Assembly: GCA_021030905.1 (NCBI GenBank)
Contig: JAGFMI010000019.1
Span: 434,001 to 498,000, forward strand
Length of the DNA: 64,000 bases
Direction: 5' to 3'
From: Pyrenula massariospora
Lineage: Eukaryota > Ascomycota > Eurotiomycetes > Pyrenulales > Pyrenulaceae
Below the pieces are notes generated by a model. It was not told where the DNA came from. It made no database searches and was given only the letters and a program-made list of their open reading frames with translations. Positions 33,526-45,196 of this stretch are shown one piece after another. A program made the translations under genes and the position numbers. Each line of letters begins with the position of its first letter. The first letter of the stretch is position 1.

Positions 33526-35001
33526 TTACATGCGGTAACCACTCGAGAGATCCATGATATGACTGAAACAATCTAACGCTAGACCAGGCCAAAACCATCG
33601 CAGTGCCTCGTTTTCCAAGTTTCTTGAGATCATGAAACCATAAGCTTCTTGGTCGAATGAAAGTTTCCTCTTCAGCTCCCAAGGCGCGGGTTTTCGAGGA
33701 GATCCCCACCCGTAATTATAGAAAAGCTCACTAGGGATCTCTGTGCTTGATAATTCCATGGATCTCAAAAGCCAATTTGCGAATTCTTCATGCTCCGGGT
33801 GTCTGTCTCTGGTGCGTACTGCCCAAGCGGTCAAAGCAGAGTTATCCCTGGGTAGGTTTCTCCAACCAAGTCTAATCAAGAGTGGCAACATTTTCGTAGC
33901 TTCCTTTTGCCGAGCCGCGAGCTCAAACAGGCTGTGGGGGATTTCACAATAATCATAGATGTTTCTTGAACCAAGCGGCAAATGGATTTCTCGGCAGCAG
34001 GTCGAATAGAGCTCAACAAATACGCATAGCGCCGGAATGTTTCCACGCGCAATGGCTTCTTTCATAACATCGATCAGAATGCTTTCAGTGCTTACAGAAG
34101 GAGCTTGTGTTTGCTGAGCGGTGGCCAGAGATTTTGGAATGATCTCGAATGGATCGCGTGGGTGAATGCGACGCCAACCAGGTCGAAGGAACTTCAAAAG
34201 CTCCAAACGTTCTTGAGAGTATACAGAGGCTCGTATAAGGCGCTCGGGGATAGTGCGAACCATCAGGATGGGGTATTCAAACATGTTACCAAATGGTAGC
34301 ATTGCCAGAGGCGCGAAAGAGAGCATTAAAGGGATCTCTGAGCCGGCTGCAAAAAATTCCTCAATTTTATCACCCTGAGCTCCAAGGTCTTCTTCCTGAG
34401 GATAATACTGCTTGGAGTCTGTGTTTCTACGAGCGATCAGGGAATTGATCGTGCATGCTGTCTTCCAGGCGTGTGGAAGGGCCAATTCTTTCAACCTCGG
34501 CAGACAGCTTCGGATCCGCTTGAGCGTGCACCATTTCGCGGAAAGCAGGTCACACTGCAGAATCTTTTGCTCCTCTGCCGTTTGAAACGACGCATCAGCG
34601 CAGCAGAACGCTTCCACAATGAGACGCCGAAAGATTCTTTCACTGGAAAGTGCCTTGCCTAGAACAGGGGATGCTCGAGCAAGCTGCGGGTTGAGTGCAT
34701 AGAAGAAAATTTGTTCAAGAATTTCGAGAGGGAGGTGTGCCAATTCGGTCAGCTTGTTTCTAGGTGGCATCTTTACGGCTCTCTTCACCTTGCGTGCGTG
34801 AATGAGTTGGGAAGGTGGTTTCAATGATCCCCGTGGATGGCTAGATGGTTGCCCTTGCTTTGGCCTTTTCTTCTTACCGCGGACTCTGATTTCATTACCG
34901 AGCATCAAGGCCGTGTGGAAGAGAGACCGACGATTTGGGGCGACAATGATATTTTCAGAGCTGTCAAATAGTATCTGCTCTGAACTGATAGTCCTGCACA
35001 T
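33526..35001 (-). CDS. F-box-like protein of unknown target
   Basis: One exon of 491 residues; the first ATG in frame is at 35001 (an in-frame TTG lies 39 nt further up). A basic N-terminal tail is followed at about residues 85-125 by an F-box-like helix set, LAHLPLEILEQIFFYALNPQ then LARASPVLGKALSSERIFRRL. The remaining 360 residues are mostly helical with no LRR, WD or ankyrin repeats. This is the layout of many fungal F-box proteins, which dock to Skp1 and bring substrates to an SCF ubiquitin ligase. The substrate is unknown. An alternative is a plain helical protein with a degenerate F-box. Confidence 0.65.
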   Translation of the reverse strand: MCRTISSEQILFDSSENIIVAPNRRSLFHTALMLGNEIRVRGKKKRPKQGQPSSHPRGSLKPPSQLIHARKVKRAVKMPPRNKLTELAHLPLEILEQIFFYALNPQLARASPVLGKALSSERIFRRLIVEAFCCADASFQTAEEQKILQCDLLSAKWCTLKRIRSCLPRLKELALPHAWKTACTINSLIARRNTDSKQYYPQEEDLGAQGDKIEEFFAAGSEIPLMLSFAPLAMLPFGNMFEYPILMVRTIPERLIRASVYSQERLELLKFLRPGWRRIHPRDPFEIIPKSLATAQQTQAPSVSTESILIDVMKEAIARGNIPALCVFVELYSTCCREIHLPLGSRNIYDYCEIPHSLFELAARQKEATKMLPLLIRLGWRNLPRDNSALTAWAVRTRDRHPEHEEFANWLLRSMELSSTEIPSELFYNYGWGSPRKPAPWELKRKLSFDQEAYGFMISRNLENEALRWFWPGLALDCFSHIMDLSSGYRM

Positions 35002-36156
35002 AGACCTCGAACTTGAAAATTGATAAGGAAGATAGGTCAAGAGTCTGCAGTGAGATTTGTTTCATGGAACAAACCTGTTTCGGGCATAGCTCGCGTTTGA
35101 CAAGGCTGGCTTACGCAAGGCATGATCTCTTATTGGATGGAAGAGCGCCGAATCCCCTGGATTACATCAAGCTTGGGACCTTAAATTCCTTCATGAAATA
35201 ACTATTGCGCTCTCAAGCGCTGAACCTCGAATAAAACTCTATCCCTAGCCAAGCTTCCCATCAAGAGAAGGTAGTCTCGCAAACGGAACACACTAACTAC
35301 CTGAAATCTATGTCCATCACACCTTCTCTCCAATCATTGCCCCCTGTACATCTAACTCACTTCGTATCCGTTACATACCAACCGCCTTGAACTCCCAAGG
35401 CGTCCCTGCGTCTTAGCAAACGTGAATACACGATGTTCTTCAAGGGATCTAGTGAATAGCGGAGCATCTGAAAGGAATAACTAATGAAAAATGCGGTTGA
35501 AGAGCTGCAGCTACTTCACGAGGCGTGCATGGGTCAGAATCGTCCGGTAGACCGGATTAGATGGATGGATGGGTGGGTGGATGGAGCAGTCCCACAGCGG
35601 TGCGGTCATTGGCGTTCGGGAGGGGTTTTCAAGGCAGGAAGGGGAGGACTGACGGTAAAGTTTCGGGCGAGGGATGGTTCTGGGGGGTGTTGATGTCGAA
35701 GAGGGAGGATGTGATTAGTAGGGGGGGGATAGGTTTGTGTGGAGGTTTTCTAGTGATGGGAGTTTACTGATGCAGATGAGCTCTGTGGAACAGATTTCGG
35801 AAATTGATAGTTGTTTTACGTTATAGAATTGTCGTGGTGAAAGTCCTCTATATTCCCCTCAACGAGTCCACAGCGACCAATGAAGCCGACTTGGACAGCA
35901 GCATTTGCTGTTGGAGATGTATTACGATACTGATGACAGACATCACCATGCGTGAATGACTTCCGATTAACTTGGAGAGCCGGTAATTGGGGGAAGCTTA
36001 TCATAGCATCAATATGATTATCATAGTGGTATCATCAGTTACCGATAGACGTATACGTTATGAGCAAAGCAAAACGTCACCACGCTCTGCGTGGACGTAG
36101 ACCAAATCATCAAGTTCATCCATCGATCGTCACGCAAATCATCTCAAATTCACATC
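35002..36156. other. 1.1-kb intergenic region
   Basis: Holds the 5' flank of the F-box-like gene and the 3' flank of the glycine-zipper gene. G-rich short repeats (GGATGGATGGGTGGGTGG) occur at about 35560-35585. No gene is called. Confidence 0.45.
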
Positions 36157-36918
36157 TCAGTCCCTCCAATCCCTCCTCTCATCATGACTCCGCCGATGCT
36201 TCCTCTCCGCATGATGTTTCCCTATTTCCCGATCAATCTCATCCTGCCGTTCCTTATGCTTCCCATGTTCACGACCACCCAGCCACCCAGCTAGCGCCCC
36301 GCCGACGGTGCCTAGACCGGGGAATATCATGTCTCCTATCAAACCGCCAGCGGCGCCGCCAATCAAGCCGTCCTTTGTCCGGTGGTCCCTCGATGGCGGG
36401 CCTCTACTCCTCGAGCCCTGGCTGTCCCGGTGTTTGCGTCGGCGTGACCTCTCGCGAGGGTCGGGTTCAGATGAGTAACCTGAGTCGCTCGAGTCACGCG
36501 TTGGGTGGTGGTGGAGGCGGGCAGGAGGCGCGTTGAAGTATGGACGTGGCTGGGGACTCGGCGGATATGGCTGTTGGTAGTTTCTTCCCGCAGCGGCAGG
36601 AGGAGCAGGCCCGAACGATGGAGAGCCGTTGTAGGATTGTTGAGGGTGTTTCTGGTCGAAACCTGATTGCATCGGTTGGCTTGTTGGTGCAGGGCTGGAA
36701 GGATGGAAATTTGGCGACTGAGCTGGTGGGGGTGGGAACTGGCCGATATTGAGTTGGGATTCGTTGTATGAAGGAGGATTTGACGATGGGTATGGACCAG
36801 GCCCTTGCGGCGGGTTGTAGTATCCTGGGTGAGATGATGCCCGGCCTGGTCTTGGAGGGGCAAGATGAGTCTGCTGTGGAGTCTGCTGTGGCGGGTTGTA
36901 GTATTCTTGAGCTGCCAT
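36157..36918 (-). CDS. Pro/Tyr-rich protein with C-terminal glycine zipper
   Basis: One exon of 253 residues from the ATG at 36918 (MAAQEYYNPPQQTPQQ); upstream in-frame sequence lacks an ATG. Residues 1-150 are Pro/Tyr/Gln-rich and probably disordered, with YYNPPQ repeats. An Arg/Ser-rich segment (DPRERSRRRKHRD) follows, then a glycine-zipper box at about 195-225: DGLIGGAAGGLIGDMIFPGL then GTVGGALAGWLGG. The tail is highly charged (HKERQDEIDREIGKHHAERK). Glycine-zipper motifs pack helices in membranes or in assemblies. Such proteins are frequent in filamentous ascomycetes but their role is not known to me. Confidence 0.75.
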   Translation of the reverse strand: MAAQEYYNPPQQTPQQTHLAPPRPGRASSHPGYYNPPQGPGPYPSSNPPSYNESQLNIGQFPPPPAQSPNFHPSSPAPTSQPMQSGFDQKHPQQSYNGSPSFGPAPPAAAGRNYQQPYPPSPQPRPYFNAPPARLHHHPTRDSSDSGYSSEPDPRERSRRRKHRDSQGSRSRGPPSRDHRTKDGLIGGAAGGLIGDMIFPGLGTVGGALAGWLGGREHGKHKERQDEIDREIGKHHAERKHRRSHDERRDWRD

Positions 36919-37721
36919 TCCGGGTTTCAAAAGAGGACCTATTGACTTCTGGCTGTGAAAAAGCAATGGATGGTGTCAAGAAGGGCAGACAGTAGGTATA
37001 TGGGAAGACAGAAAAAGAATGCCGTTGGTAAGGCGGCTTAGAAGATTCTGCGAATGACGATGACTGAAGTCAACAGCCGCATCTAGGCGAAGAGGGTCAC
37101 AAGACGGGAGCAAGGATCATCCAGACTCGGCGAGGCTGAGGCGACAGGAAGCTTGTCAGACAGACCAGTGAGCATCGTCATGTTGTATTACGTTCAACTC
37201 CTGTAGAACCTTATCCCCGGGATCGCCATGGATCGTCATGGATCCTGCGATGGCAGTTTTGCGTGCAGCGGATACGTCGGATGGTGAGTGGTTAAGAATT
37301 TGATGCCACGGTCCAGTTATCGCTTATCCCCGCCCTCCAAGCCTGGCCTTGGCGGACTCAGCCTCCTCTCGGCTGACTCATTTCGTACAGACTTTCTTGA
37401 TGGCGCACACGCTAACTCGGGGCGTTTACATGTGAACAGGCTCTCCAGATGCAAGGCTGCGAAAATGAAACGAGGCTGAGAGGTATTTTCTGATTTGCTC
37501 GGATTGATATTTTCTCAATCACGCTGCGTGTTATTGAGGTCAACCCTTCACAACCCTCACTAATCTACTTCATTGCTCTATGAGATACTCGGCATGAGAA
37601 TAACCTAAATGAGGTCTTGTGCTTTATACAGCCGGGAGAAAGTCAAACGTAATGCTCAGAGAGCTCCGCTGCTAGCTCTCCTCGGGTCCGGCAGAACGCC
37701 CAAAGACCGACGGCAAGGCAC
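36919..37721. other. Intergenic region
   Basis: Holds the 5' flank of the glycine-zipper gene and the 3' flank of the Chs5 gene. No gene or repeat is seen; a small local repeat (ATGGATCGTCATGGATCC) lies near 37230. Confidence 0.45.
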
Positions 37722-39035
37722 CTATAGGGCTACCTCTTCCATTTTCTCGTCCGCCTCCTCCTCGTCGTCCTCGACTGTAGCCTTTCTGCCTTGGCTCTCA
37801 GATCCCGCAAGCGTCATCTCATCGTCTTCATGCTTCTCAGCCTCAGCATGAGGCTCTCCAGTCTCCGTCCCTGATTCGTCTTCTTCTTCCTCCTCATGCT
37901 CCTGTTCTTCACCGCTTCCTCTTGACGGGTCTTTTGGTGGAGGCGTTGGCGGAACTTCTGGGCCAGGTCCATTGCCGGGCCCCGCTATATAGCCTTCTCT
38001 TTCGGGCGTACTTATTCTTTGCTGATCTGCTTCCAGTGCACTTCTTGTCGGTAGGCTAGTCGTGCTAGTTGCTGCTTGCGGCTCTGCTGTGCTGCTGTGT
38101 CTCATGGGCTCTCCACTAGGTGCGCTAATAGATGGCATTTGCCTGTCTTTCGGGTTTGCATTCAAGTAATAGCCTCTCACACCGACTATTCTACCTTCTC
38201 GCTCACAGCCGTCCACCCATTCCGGGCGCACAATAGGAATGTTCATTTCTGCAGCTTTTTCCCAATCAGTGCCTCTTCCTTCCATACAGACAAAATGAGT
38301 AGTGTCGATGCGAACACCATCCACTAATTTGGCTCCAATTCGGTCCACCGCCCTTTCAAGGCTCTCTCGAAGAGGTTGAGCGAGAATGCCTGGCGTGACT
38401 GTGATCCCTGATAGGTCGGTCATTTTGTGCGTCCTTACTGTTAGAACGGGACTTGAGAAAGTGCCTCCAGTTGTCCGAAGTACTAAGTGGAAAGAGTATT
38501 CGGTATCGACTGCCAGACCGCTGATCTTCGTCTGAAGCATCTCCTTTGGCCGCGGTATGCTGCCAGCCTTATTACCATTTCTGTAAAGGGTTAAGCTCTT
38601 GAGACTGCTTGTAGCAAGATCTATAGGGTCCCATTCTAAGACGAGGGAGGTCTGAGTCGCATTTCGAAGGCGGAGTGCCGGCGGCGACGGCGAGCGCAAG
38701 CCGTATGTCTTTAGAATACGAGATTGTAGAGCTTGAAAAGACTTTTGCGAAGCTTCTTCCGCGGTACCGTTCTGTGACACGGTGATATCGACGATAGAGC
38801 CAGATTGTATGGATGGAGGTAAGAGGATGGACGGGAATTCGATCTGCAATGCAAATTAGGTTTTAACCTATTGTAAATGGTGATAGAGCCGAGAACTTTC
38901 GCGCCAGACACAGACATCGCCTGCCTTTTGTTCTGTGTAAGAGACGAACTGAAAGCAACCTACCAGTCGTTTATCTTCAGTGAGCAGTACAGCGACGCCG
39001 GCGTCAACTTTACCGACGGTGAGTGACACCAACAT
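37722..39035 (-). CDS. CHS5: Chs5-type exomer scaffold (FN3-BRCT)
   Basis: Exons on the minus strand are 39035-38964 (24 codons, MLVSLTVGKVDAGVAVLLTE) and 38843-37722, joined in phase 0 across a 120-nt intron (GTAGGT donor, CAG acceptor); 397 residues. Order: N-terminal beta-strand dimer segment; FN3 domain at about 75-165 (SPPALRLRNATQTSLVLEWD); BRCT domain at about 165-250 (DTTHFVCMEGRGTDWEKAAE, IVRPEWVDGCEREGR); then an acidic, disordered tail rich in Glu. Chs5 is the scaffold of exomer, the coat that sorts chitin synthase and a few other cargoes at the trans-Golgi with ChAPs partners. The tail is shorter than in yeast Chs5, as is usual in filamentous fungi. Confidence 0.93.
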
Positions 39036-39439
39036 CTTGGGAAAGTGTACTGTTAGGTAGGTGTAATATGATCATGTGTGGCCGGTGAGCTCCTTCGCGA
39101 TTGAGAATAGCTCATCATTGTCTGTAATATTGAGAAGTCCGATAGTAGTGAGACACGAAATTGCGGAAGGCCAATTCAAAATTCCAGCTCCGCGACACGC
39201 GTCGGAGAGAGCTCGGAAAATGCGGACAGCAAAAAAAAAAAAAAGAATCAAAAAACGAAGAGCTTGCTCGACGTCTAACGGCCTCCAGGATACGATGTCA
39301 CATTTTTTGTGATTTGAATAAAATGGTGAACATTTAAGAGAGTCCTATAGCTAGCACCCTCTCCGCGGAACTCTTAACTAACATAGAGTCCGTCTACTTG
39401 ATAACTCGAACATCTCCTCGTACGTAGGATTGCTCCCTT
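39036..39439. other. Intergenic region with A-tract
   Basis: The 5' flank of the Chs5 gene; contains a run of 14 A at 39231-39244. No gene is seen. Confidence 0.5.
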
Positions 39440-40000
39440 TCACCGTAAAATGGTGTCTTCGAGCTGATCGAACCTTGTCCCAGCATTCACAAAGCGGTAC
39501 CTATCCAAAGAATGCCGTTGCACATTCCCATTCCTATTCCCATGCTTTGCCACCTTCATTAGCAAGTCAACAATGCCTTTAGCCTCATCCTCAACAACCT
39601 TCCATGGATGTGTCAGGACCCGTGTCCCAAATATCAGAACCTCCATTGTCCCACGCAACTCGGGTGTCCTTCGATCCAATCTGTCGAGTCTCCTTCCGTA
39701 CCAGTCAAGGCCTCTCTCTTTTAGACATTCGCGCAACGCAGTGCTCAGACGCCTTCGCATGCGCTCTCTCTGAACCGTTTTGGGAGCTTGTTCTCTTGCA
39801 GTGTGGGCAATTACGTTTAGCCATAGGGCGTCCCGGGGTAGCTTGTCGTAGAAAGCTATCAGCGGGAATTGCTTTGAGGATAATTTGTTGTAGTAATGCT
39901 CTTGATCATTGGTGAAGGGAACATTTTGCTGGCAGAACTTTATTCGACAATGCGAAAGTTTGTAATTTCGAAATGGTTCAGCGAGCAGGGAGCTTGTCAT
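39440..40000 (-). CDS. Hypothetical basic protein
   Basis: From the ATG at 40000 the product is 186 residues (MTSSLLAEPFRNYKLSHCRI). The frame is open for 30 more codons upstream with protein-like text, so an unseen first exon is possible. The C-terminal two thirds are Arg-rich and helical (RMRRRLSTALRECLKERGLD, then GRRLDRLDRRTPELRGTME). No known domain is recognised. It is divergent from the eIF1A gene, whose ATG is 447 nt away, so the two may share a promoter region. Confidence 0.55.
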   Translation of the reverse strand: MTSSLLAEPFRNYKLSHCRIKFCQQNVPFTNDQEHYYNKLSSKQFPLIAFYDKLPRDALWLNVIAHTAREQAPKTVQRERMRRRLSTALRECLKERGLDWYGRRLDRLDRRTPELRGTMEVLIFGTRVLTHPWKVVEDEAKGIVDLLMKVAKHGNRNGNVQRHSLDRYRFVNAGTRFDQLEDTILR

Positions 40001-40447
40001 TGGTGTTGACCAAGTGGGTTGCAGATGCTCCTGTGGCCCAGCAGAGGGCTGTATTCTCAAGTCCTTCTCATGAGCTATAGGTCCATGCACGGTAGATGAG
40101 TCATGGTTTCAGCATGACATGCGGGTTTGCTGATTTAATCTTGCTGGATCGGGTTTGCCACCTGGAGTCAGAGTCACTACCTTGCCAGGAGGACTGAAGT
40201 GAAGAGCAGGAGAATTTTGTGTTTGGAAGCACAGGCAAATGGCCAAAAACATGGGGCTCGGCGTCCGCAATCGAGGGACGGTGACTGGCCCGAGGGCCCC
40301 ACCAAATACTCTTTATTCTTATTCTCGACCGTCCCTCTTGCAACTCCCAACATTCATACCTAAACCGCCGTCATCCAAATAATCTGTCTCTGGAAATCAC
40401 TCCCAAGCAAACAATTTTTGAACAGAGATCTCAGCACCTAGTTTAAC
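40001..40447. other. Divergent promoter region
   Basis: Lies between the hypothetical gene (-) and the eIF1A gene (+). It may include an unrecognised first exon of the former. No clear TATA box is seen. Confidence 0.45.
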
Positions 40448-41132
40448 ATGCCTAAGAATAAGGGGAAGGTATGTGCTTTCTCTGCCCCTCCAAGACCGAC
40501 ATCCCACCATGGCCGCCCACTCAAATCGCCACACAAAACCACAATATTCTCCGCAATACCCATCCCACCCCCCCTCTGAATTTAGTCTACAAGAACGATC
40601 CCCATGCCCACTAAACTGACGATGGAAAAACACAACAGGGAGGCAAAAACCGCCGCCGCGGCAAAAACGAAAACGACAACGAAAAGCGCGAGCTCACCTT
40701 CAAGGAAGAGGGCCAAGAATACGCCCAAGTCATCAAGATGCTCGGCAATGGCCGCCTTGAGGCGCTGTGCTTTGACGGCGAGAAGCGCCTCGCCCACATC
40801 CGCGGCAAGCTGCGCAAAAAAGTGTGGATCAACCAGGGCGACATCATCCTGCTGAGCTTGCGGGACTATCAGGACGAGAAGGGGGATGTGATCCTGAAGT
40901 ACAGCGCGGACGAGGCGAGGAGTCTGAAGGCGTATGGGGAGCTGCCGGAGAGCGCGAAGATTAATGAGACGGATACGTATGTTGCGATGATGATAAGGGT
41001 GGATGGCGTGCGGGATGTTGTGGCTGACTGGTGTGCAGGTACGGACACGAGGGCGTGGACGACAATGTCGAGTTCGACGAAGATCGCGATGGCTCGAGCG
41101 ATGAGAAGGATATTGATGTCGACGAGATCTGA
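40448..41132 (+). CDS. TIF11: Translation initiation factor eIF1A
   Basis: Three exons: 40448-40468 (MPKNKGK), 40639-40976 and 41039-41132, all in phase, 150 residues, the usual length. Both introns use GTATGT donors. The basic N-terminal tail ([12 protein letters not shown]) and the OB fold ([40 protein letters not shown]) are near-identical to the family. The acidic C-terminus ([23 protein letters not shown]) is also present, split here only for length. eIF1A binds the 40S A site, helps scanning and, through its tail, binds eIF5B. The 170-nt first intron just after the seventh codon is typical for highly expressed fungal genes. Confidence 0.97.
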
Positions 41133-41565
41133 ACGGGGTCAATGCTGTGATTGTTGCTTGGTGGACTGGATTTGTATCCTGGTTGTGTACTCCGGGGTTA
41201 CAGCGGCGTGTCCCATTCGGCTCCTGTGAAGCGAGTTGTAGTCAAAAAAGGATCAAAGAGCTGTTCGGTAGAGGTAGAGTTTGGCAGAGAAGAAGAAGGG
41301 GAGATTGGACAGGAACGACTGCCACTGCATGGGTTCACTGGCGTTGTTCATCAGGTTGCGAACCTACCTGCCTACGCGTAGCAACAAACTATAGGCCTAG
41401 AATAACCATTGGGCTAGAAACTACCTTCGTGTGCATACGAGTTTTGTGTATAAATTCAGATCATAACGTGCCTCTGATAAGATCCATAATGCATATTCCG
41501 CTCAGCCAGTCTTAACGAAAACTCATTCCATTGATATTATACATGCGAATCGGCAAATATGTATC
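41133..41565. other. Convergent 3' region
   Basis: Holds the 3' ends of the eIF1A (+) and Rad1/XPF (-) genes. No gene or repeat is seen. Confidence 0.5.
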
Positions 41566-44459
41566 CTACCCATCAAAGACACTTCTCTCAAAGAACCTCG
41601 TAATCTGCCTAGCCGCCTCTCCTCCGATCATGTCATCTAATTCTTGATACTCGATATTTGCCACCTCCTGCACATTCCTGGTCTCAAGCACTAGCCGCCC
41701 AAGCCCCTTCGCTGTCACACCAGGCACACACCTCAGCATGTCCTGCGGTGTCTGATTGAAGGTGCGCTCATTCGGGTCGCCTTCTTCCTCAGACAAACCA
41801 ATCTGAACAGCGCGGAGCGGATCTGGCTCATCTTGGTTTTTCTTGAGCTCCTCATAGATCTCGGCGGTCTGGTAGGGCGATGAGGACCAGATGACTTTAA
41901 GGCGCGGGAAAGCAAGGGTGAGAAGGGTAAGCTTCGATTGCAGATCTTTGTTGTCAGTATCAGGGAGTTTAAGAGAGGACCCAGCATTGGCACCGGCGGA
42001 GAGGTCCGCAAATGGATCGAGAGTGAAGGTCTTGTTGTGTTCGAATTCAATAAGGAGCATGGCATACTTGTAGTGTTGGAGCATGGTCTCGGCTTGATTA
42101 AAGAGGCGGCCATTCCTGAAGGACTGTGTCAAATCACGGACAGATTTCCGCTCAACACAGATTTCAGGTGAGAGGACGTAATCGCCGACAGTTAGTTGAC
42201 AAGGGATAACAACCATGGAGCGCCCGTGGAGGAGAGAAGGGAGGGCAGAACGAAATTCACGGACATCAACAACTATTGTTGGTGGGGCTGCGGTTGCAGC
42301 AAGACGACCACCACCGGCGATCCTGGTATTGACAGTCCGGAGAAAGGCTTCTTGTGGATCGGTAGCGGACGCATCATTGAGTGTCAACGCCATGCTCCCC
42401 TTTTCTCGGATAAGGCGCGTAAAGGCATCTTTGTCCCGGCGGGTCGCGGATAGGTATCGTTGTTCTTCTACACTGCCTCCGTAGTACATGAAATAAACTC
42501 GGACACTGCGATAGGTATGACTGGACCGGTAAACTTCTATACGGCGAATAAATGTCGGTTCGGGCTCATACATGACAATGTGCCGAGGACGGAGTTCCTC
42601 TAGGATTTGTTCGTCCATATCTCCATCGTATGGATGAACTACCACAAGGTCGGAATTTTCGTAGAGCTCAAAGTAATCTTCCTGATTGAGATTTAGATCG
42701 TCCACGACTACATCAGGGTCTTGAAGTAAGTCGTCATCCGTGGTTCGAATCTCGGAAAGAAGTTTGGCGACCTGGGCTGCTTTATCATCAACTGTTGCAT
42801 TTCCATTGGTAGTCCGAGAAGAGAGCCCGGAAGCACCACCTCTTATCCTCCGGCGCTTGTTCGCAGGTGCTTTGCTGCGGAGCTGGTTGGATACAGAAGT
42901 ATCCTTGGAACCATTCAAGGCATTGTTATTCTCATCAAACAAGGAAGCACTAACTTTCGCAAATGATCGTTTCCAAAGGAGGTATTCACGTAGTTTCCGA
43001 TGTAACATGAAACTGCCGGACGCTGCTTTCTCGTCGTGGCCATTTCCCTCCCGGTGGCCGTCGTCTGTTGCATTAGATGCTTGTAAGTTAAGCTTCATGT
43101 GCCTTGTCTGCAAATACTCTCGTATTTGTCGGCAAGTTCGCTGGTCGTTACACATAATAAGAACTACACCACTTGAATCGTCCCTGATCACAGGATTGTA
43201 GTAGACATCTTGCTCAATCTCCGTGAGTATTTCTGAGAGTTGTTCCCACTTTGGCTGTTCTTCAAGCACGGGTTTTAGGCTGTCAGGCAATGCGTCAGAC
43301 GGTAAGATGCCAGTATCAGCAACCTTCCCGCTGTAAACTCTCCCCTTCGCTGCTTGAAAAATAGTGTTCGCGGCATCCAAGAAGAGCCATGGCGATTGAT
43401 TCTGCCGTGTCGATCCTGGAGGTGGGGAATGTGCGGCAAGAATAGTATCCAGGTACTTGACTAGTGAAACACAGTCATAGCCTAGTAAAGAATGGAGGAT
43501 TGATCTCAGTACCGTCAGGTCATTTGCGATCTGTTTGGTCCGCCAACTGACACGATGCCAGACAGGATCGAGCTGTCGCCTGATGATAGCATCGAAGTTC
43601 TTGTGAAGAGCGCTGTCCAGGGTCCAGTCCTCCATCTCGAGGCCAGTATTGGCTTTCTTCAGCTCGCTAATACTTACTTCTACACATTCTAGAATAGCAT
43701 TTTGTATGTCTGTCATCGCTTGTGACATCGGAATCTCATATTCAATTACTTCGGCCTTTCTATGCCCTTCTAGCGACTCCTTGACAGTCTCATGGAATCT
43801 CGGCCACAGAGACGGCTTTCGAAGGAAGAGGTTCCGTAACGTATTTGCTAAAGGAGAAAATCCTGATATGAACGGCTCTGGAGAGTCTGTGAAAGCCTTG
43901 AGAAAGCCCTTCTTATTGAATTGTCGATATATTCGTACGATGAAAGCTTCAATAGCCGTTGCCACCACGCGCTCAGCATGTAGGACTACTAGGCCAGTGA
44001 CCGTCTCTGGGTCGAGTAGCTTAGAGAGTAAATCCACAACTAGGATTTGTGATGTTATGCTCAAGACACCGCCTTCCGCATACATCCGCTCTCTCATAGG
44101 CACCGTAGCCTTTTCTGTATTGATGATCTTGAGGCCTCTTGCCAAAGGAGACCGGCTGATAGCGCAGTGCTCGGCCAACGCTTCCCCGATCCACGCATTT
44201 TCGCGTTCTTCGGCTCCAACAATTATTACGAGGTTATTACCAGCGGCGTCGTATGAATGTAAGAGATTCGTGACAATGCGCAACAGGCCAAGCCCACGCG
44301 CAAGAATGACGAGCTCATCTTCGGCCTAAAACGCTGGTCAGCTATCAATCAGTCAAGCGCGTTGGAAAGATATCTCACCCTTAGCTGTTGGAAAATATCA
44401 GATTGAAATTGCAACGGTAAAGAAATTTTGACAGGAGTGTTGGAATTCGTTGAGGGCAT
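41566..44459 (-). CDS. RAD1: Structure-specific endonuclease subunit XPF/Rad1
   Basis: Exons on the minus strand are 44459-44379 (27 codons) and 44325-41566, joined in phase 0 over a 53-nt intron (GTGAGA donor, TAG acceptor), 946 residues. The N-terminal two thirds are the degenerate SF2 helicase-like region of XPF. The nuclease domain near residues 700-790 has the active site ERKSVRDL, preceded by PEICV and followed by FRNGRLFNQAETM. A tandem helix-hairpin-helix at the C-terminus (DMLRCVPGVTAKGLGRLV) serves dimerisation with Rad10/ERCC1 and DNA binding. It cuts 5' of lesions in nucleotide excision repair and in single-strand annealing. The frame is fully intact. The known name in Neurospora is mus-38. 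Confidence 0.96.
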
Positions 44460-44732
44460 GGTATATTGCCATGGCGAATCGTGATACGACGCCGTCTAGA
44501 ATTCCGGAGGAACATCGGAAAATCGCGAAGAAGCCCCGCGACCACGTGATCTTTACTGTTAAGGAAGGCAGGAGGGGTATAACACAGGCCGGTCTTTGCC
44601 GGTGACGCAAAGGACGTCTTTAACCGATTACAAATGATGAAAATACCTTATTGACCTTGCGGATACTATAAGTATGAATGCAGAACAGCATATACAGCAG
44701 CCTTGACATTAGCTCCTTGGATATTTCAAATC

Positions 44733-45196
44733 ATGGCTGGGCAGTTGACGCTATTTGTTACGTTCAGAGTTGCTCCTGAGGATTGTTCTAAATTTTTGGA
44801 CGCACACCGCCCGGTCTGGGCAGCTTGCGCTGAAGAGCCAGAATGTCTGCTGTTCGACGTCTTCCAAGACCCCCAAACGCCCGGGAGATTCAGGTTTGTC
44901 GAAGTTTGGAGCAAAGACCGAGAATGGTTTGAAAAGGTCTGACCACACCGTGCCGGTCGAGATGACATAGCAGCAGATCTGTTGACAAGACGGATCTTAG
45001 ACTGCGAGCTGAACTCTTGCCGCTTATGTCGTCTTTGCTGACATTTAGTAACATTTAGGAACAATTGACAAAACCATACTATGCCGAGTTATGGAACAAA
45101 TCGAAGCCGCTGTGGGCTGAGGACAGTAAGGTGACGGAAATCAAGTATCAGTATGCTTTTCCACTGATGGCTCTCAGTCAAGCTCGAATATTTTGA
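44733..45196 (+). CDS. ABM-type monooxygenase-like small protein
   Basis: Exons are 44733-44936 and 45059-45196, 113 residues. The sequence MAGQLTLFVTFRVAPEDC, then LLFDVFQDPQTPGRFRFVE, then VWSKDREWFEKEQLTKPYY fits the dimeric ferredoxin-like fold of antibiotic biosynthesis monooxygenase (ABM) domain proteins, which are usually about 100 residues. The donor is GTCTGA, a weak site, but the join gives the family-like FEKEQLTKPYYAELW. The acceptor is TAG at 45056-45058, the second of two TAG copies. Members oxidise aromatic compounds without cofactor or have no known substrate. It is divergent from the Rad1 gene with 273 nt between ATGs. Confidence 0.75.

Noticed and set aside
36060-36995. Several open frames on the plus strand and in other phases
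   Set aside because: They are shadows of the Pro/Tyr-rich glycine-zipper gene on the minus strand.
40582-41142. 186-codon minus-strand frame across the eIF1A gene
   Set aside because: It is antisense to the well-supported eIF1A exons and crosses both an intron and conserved coding sequence.
43649-44329. 226-codon plus-strand frame
   Set aside because: It is antisense to the Rad1/XPF gene, whose frame carries clear family motifs.
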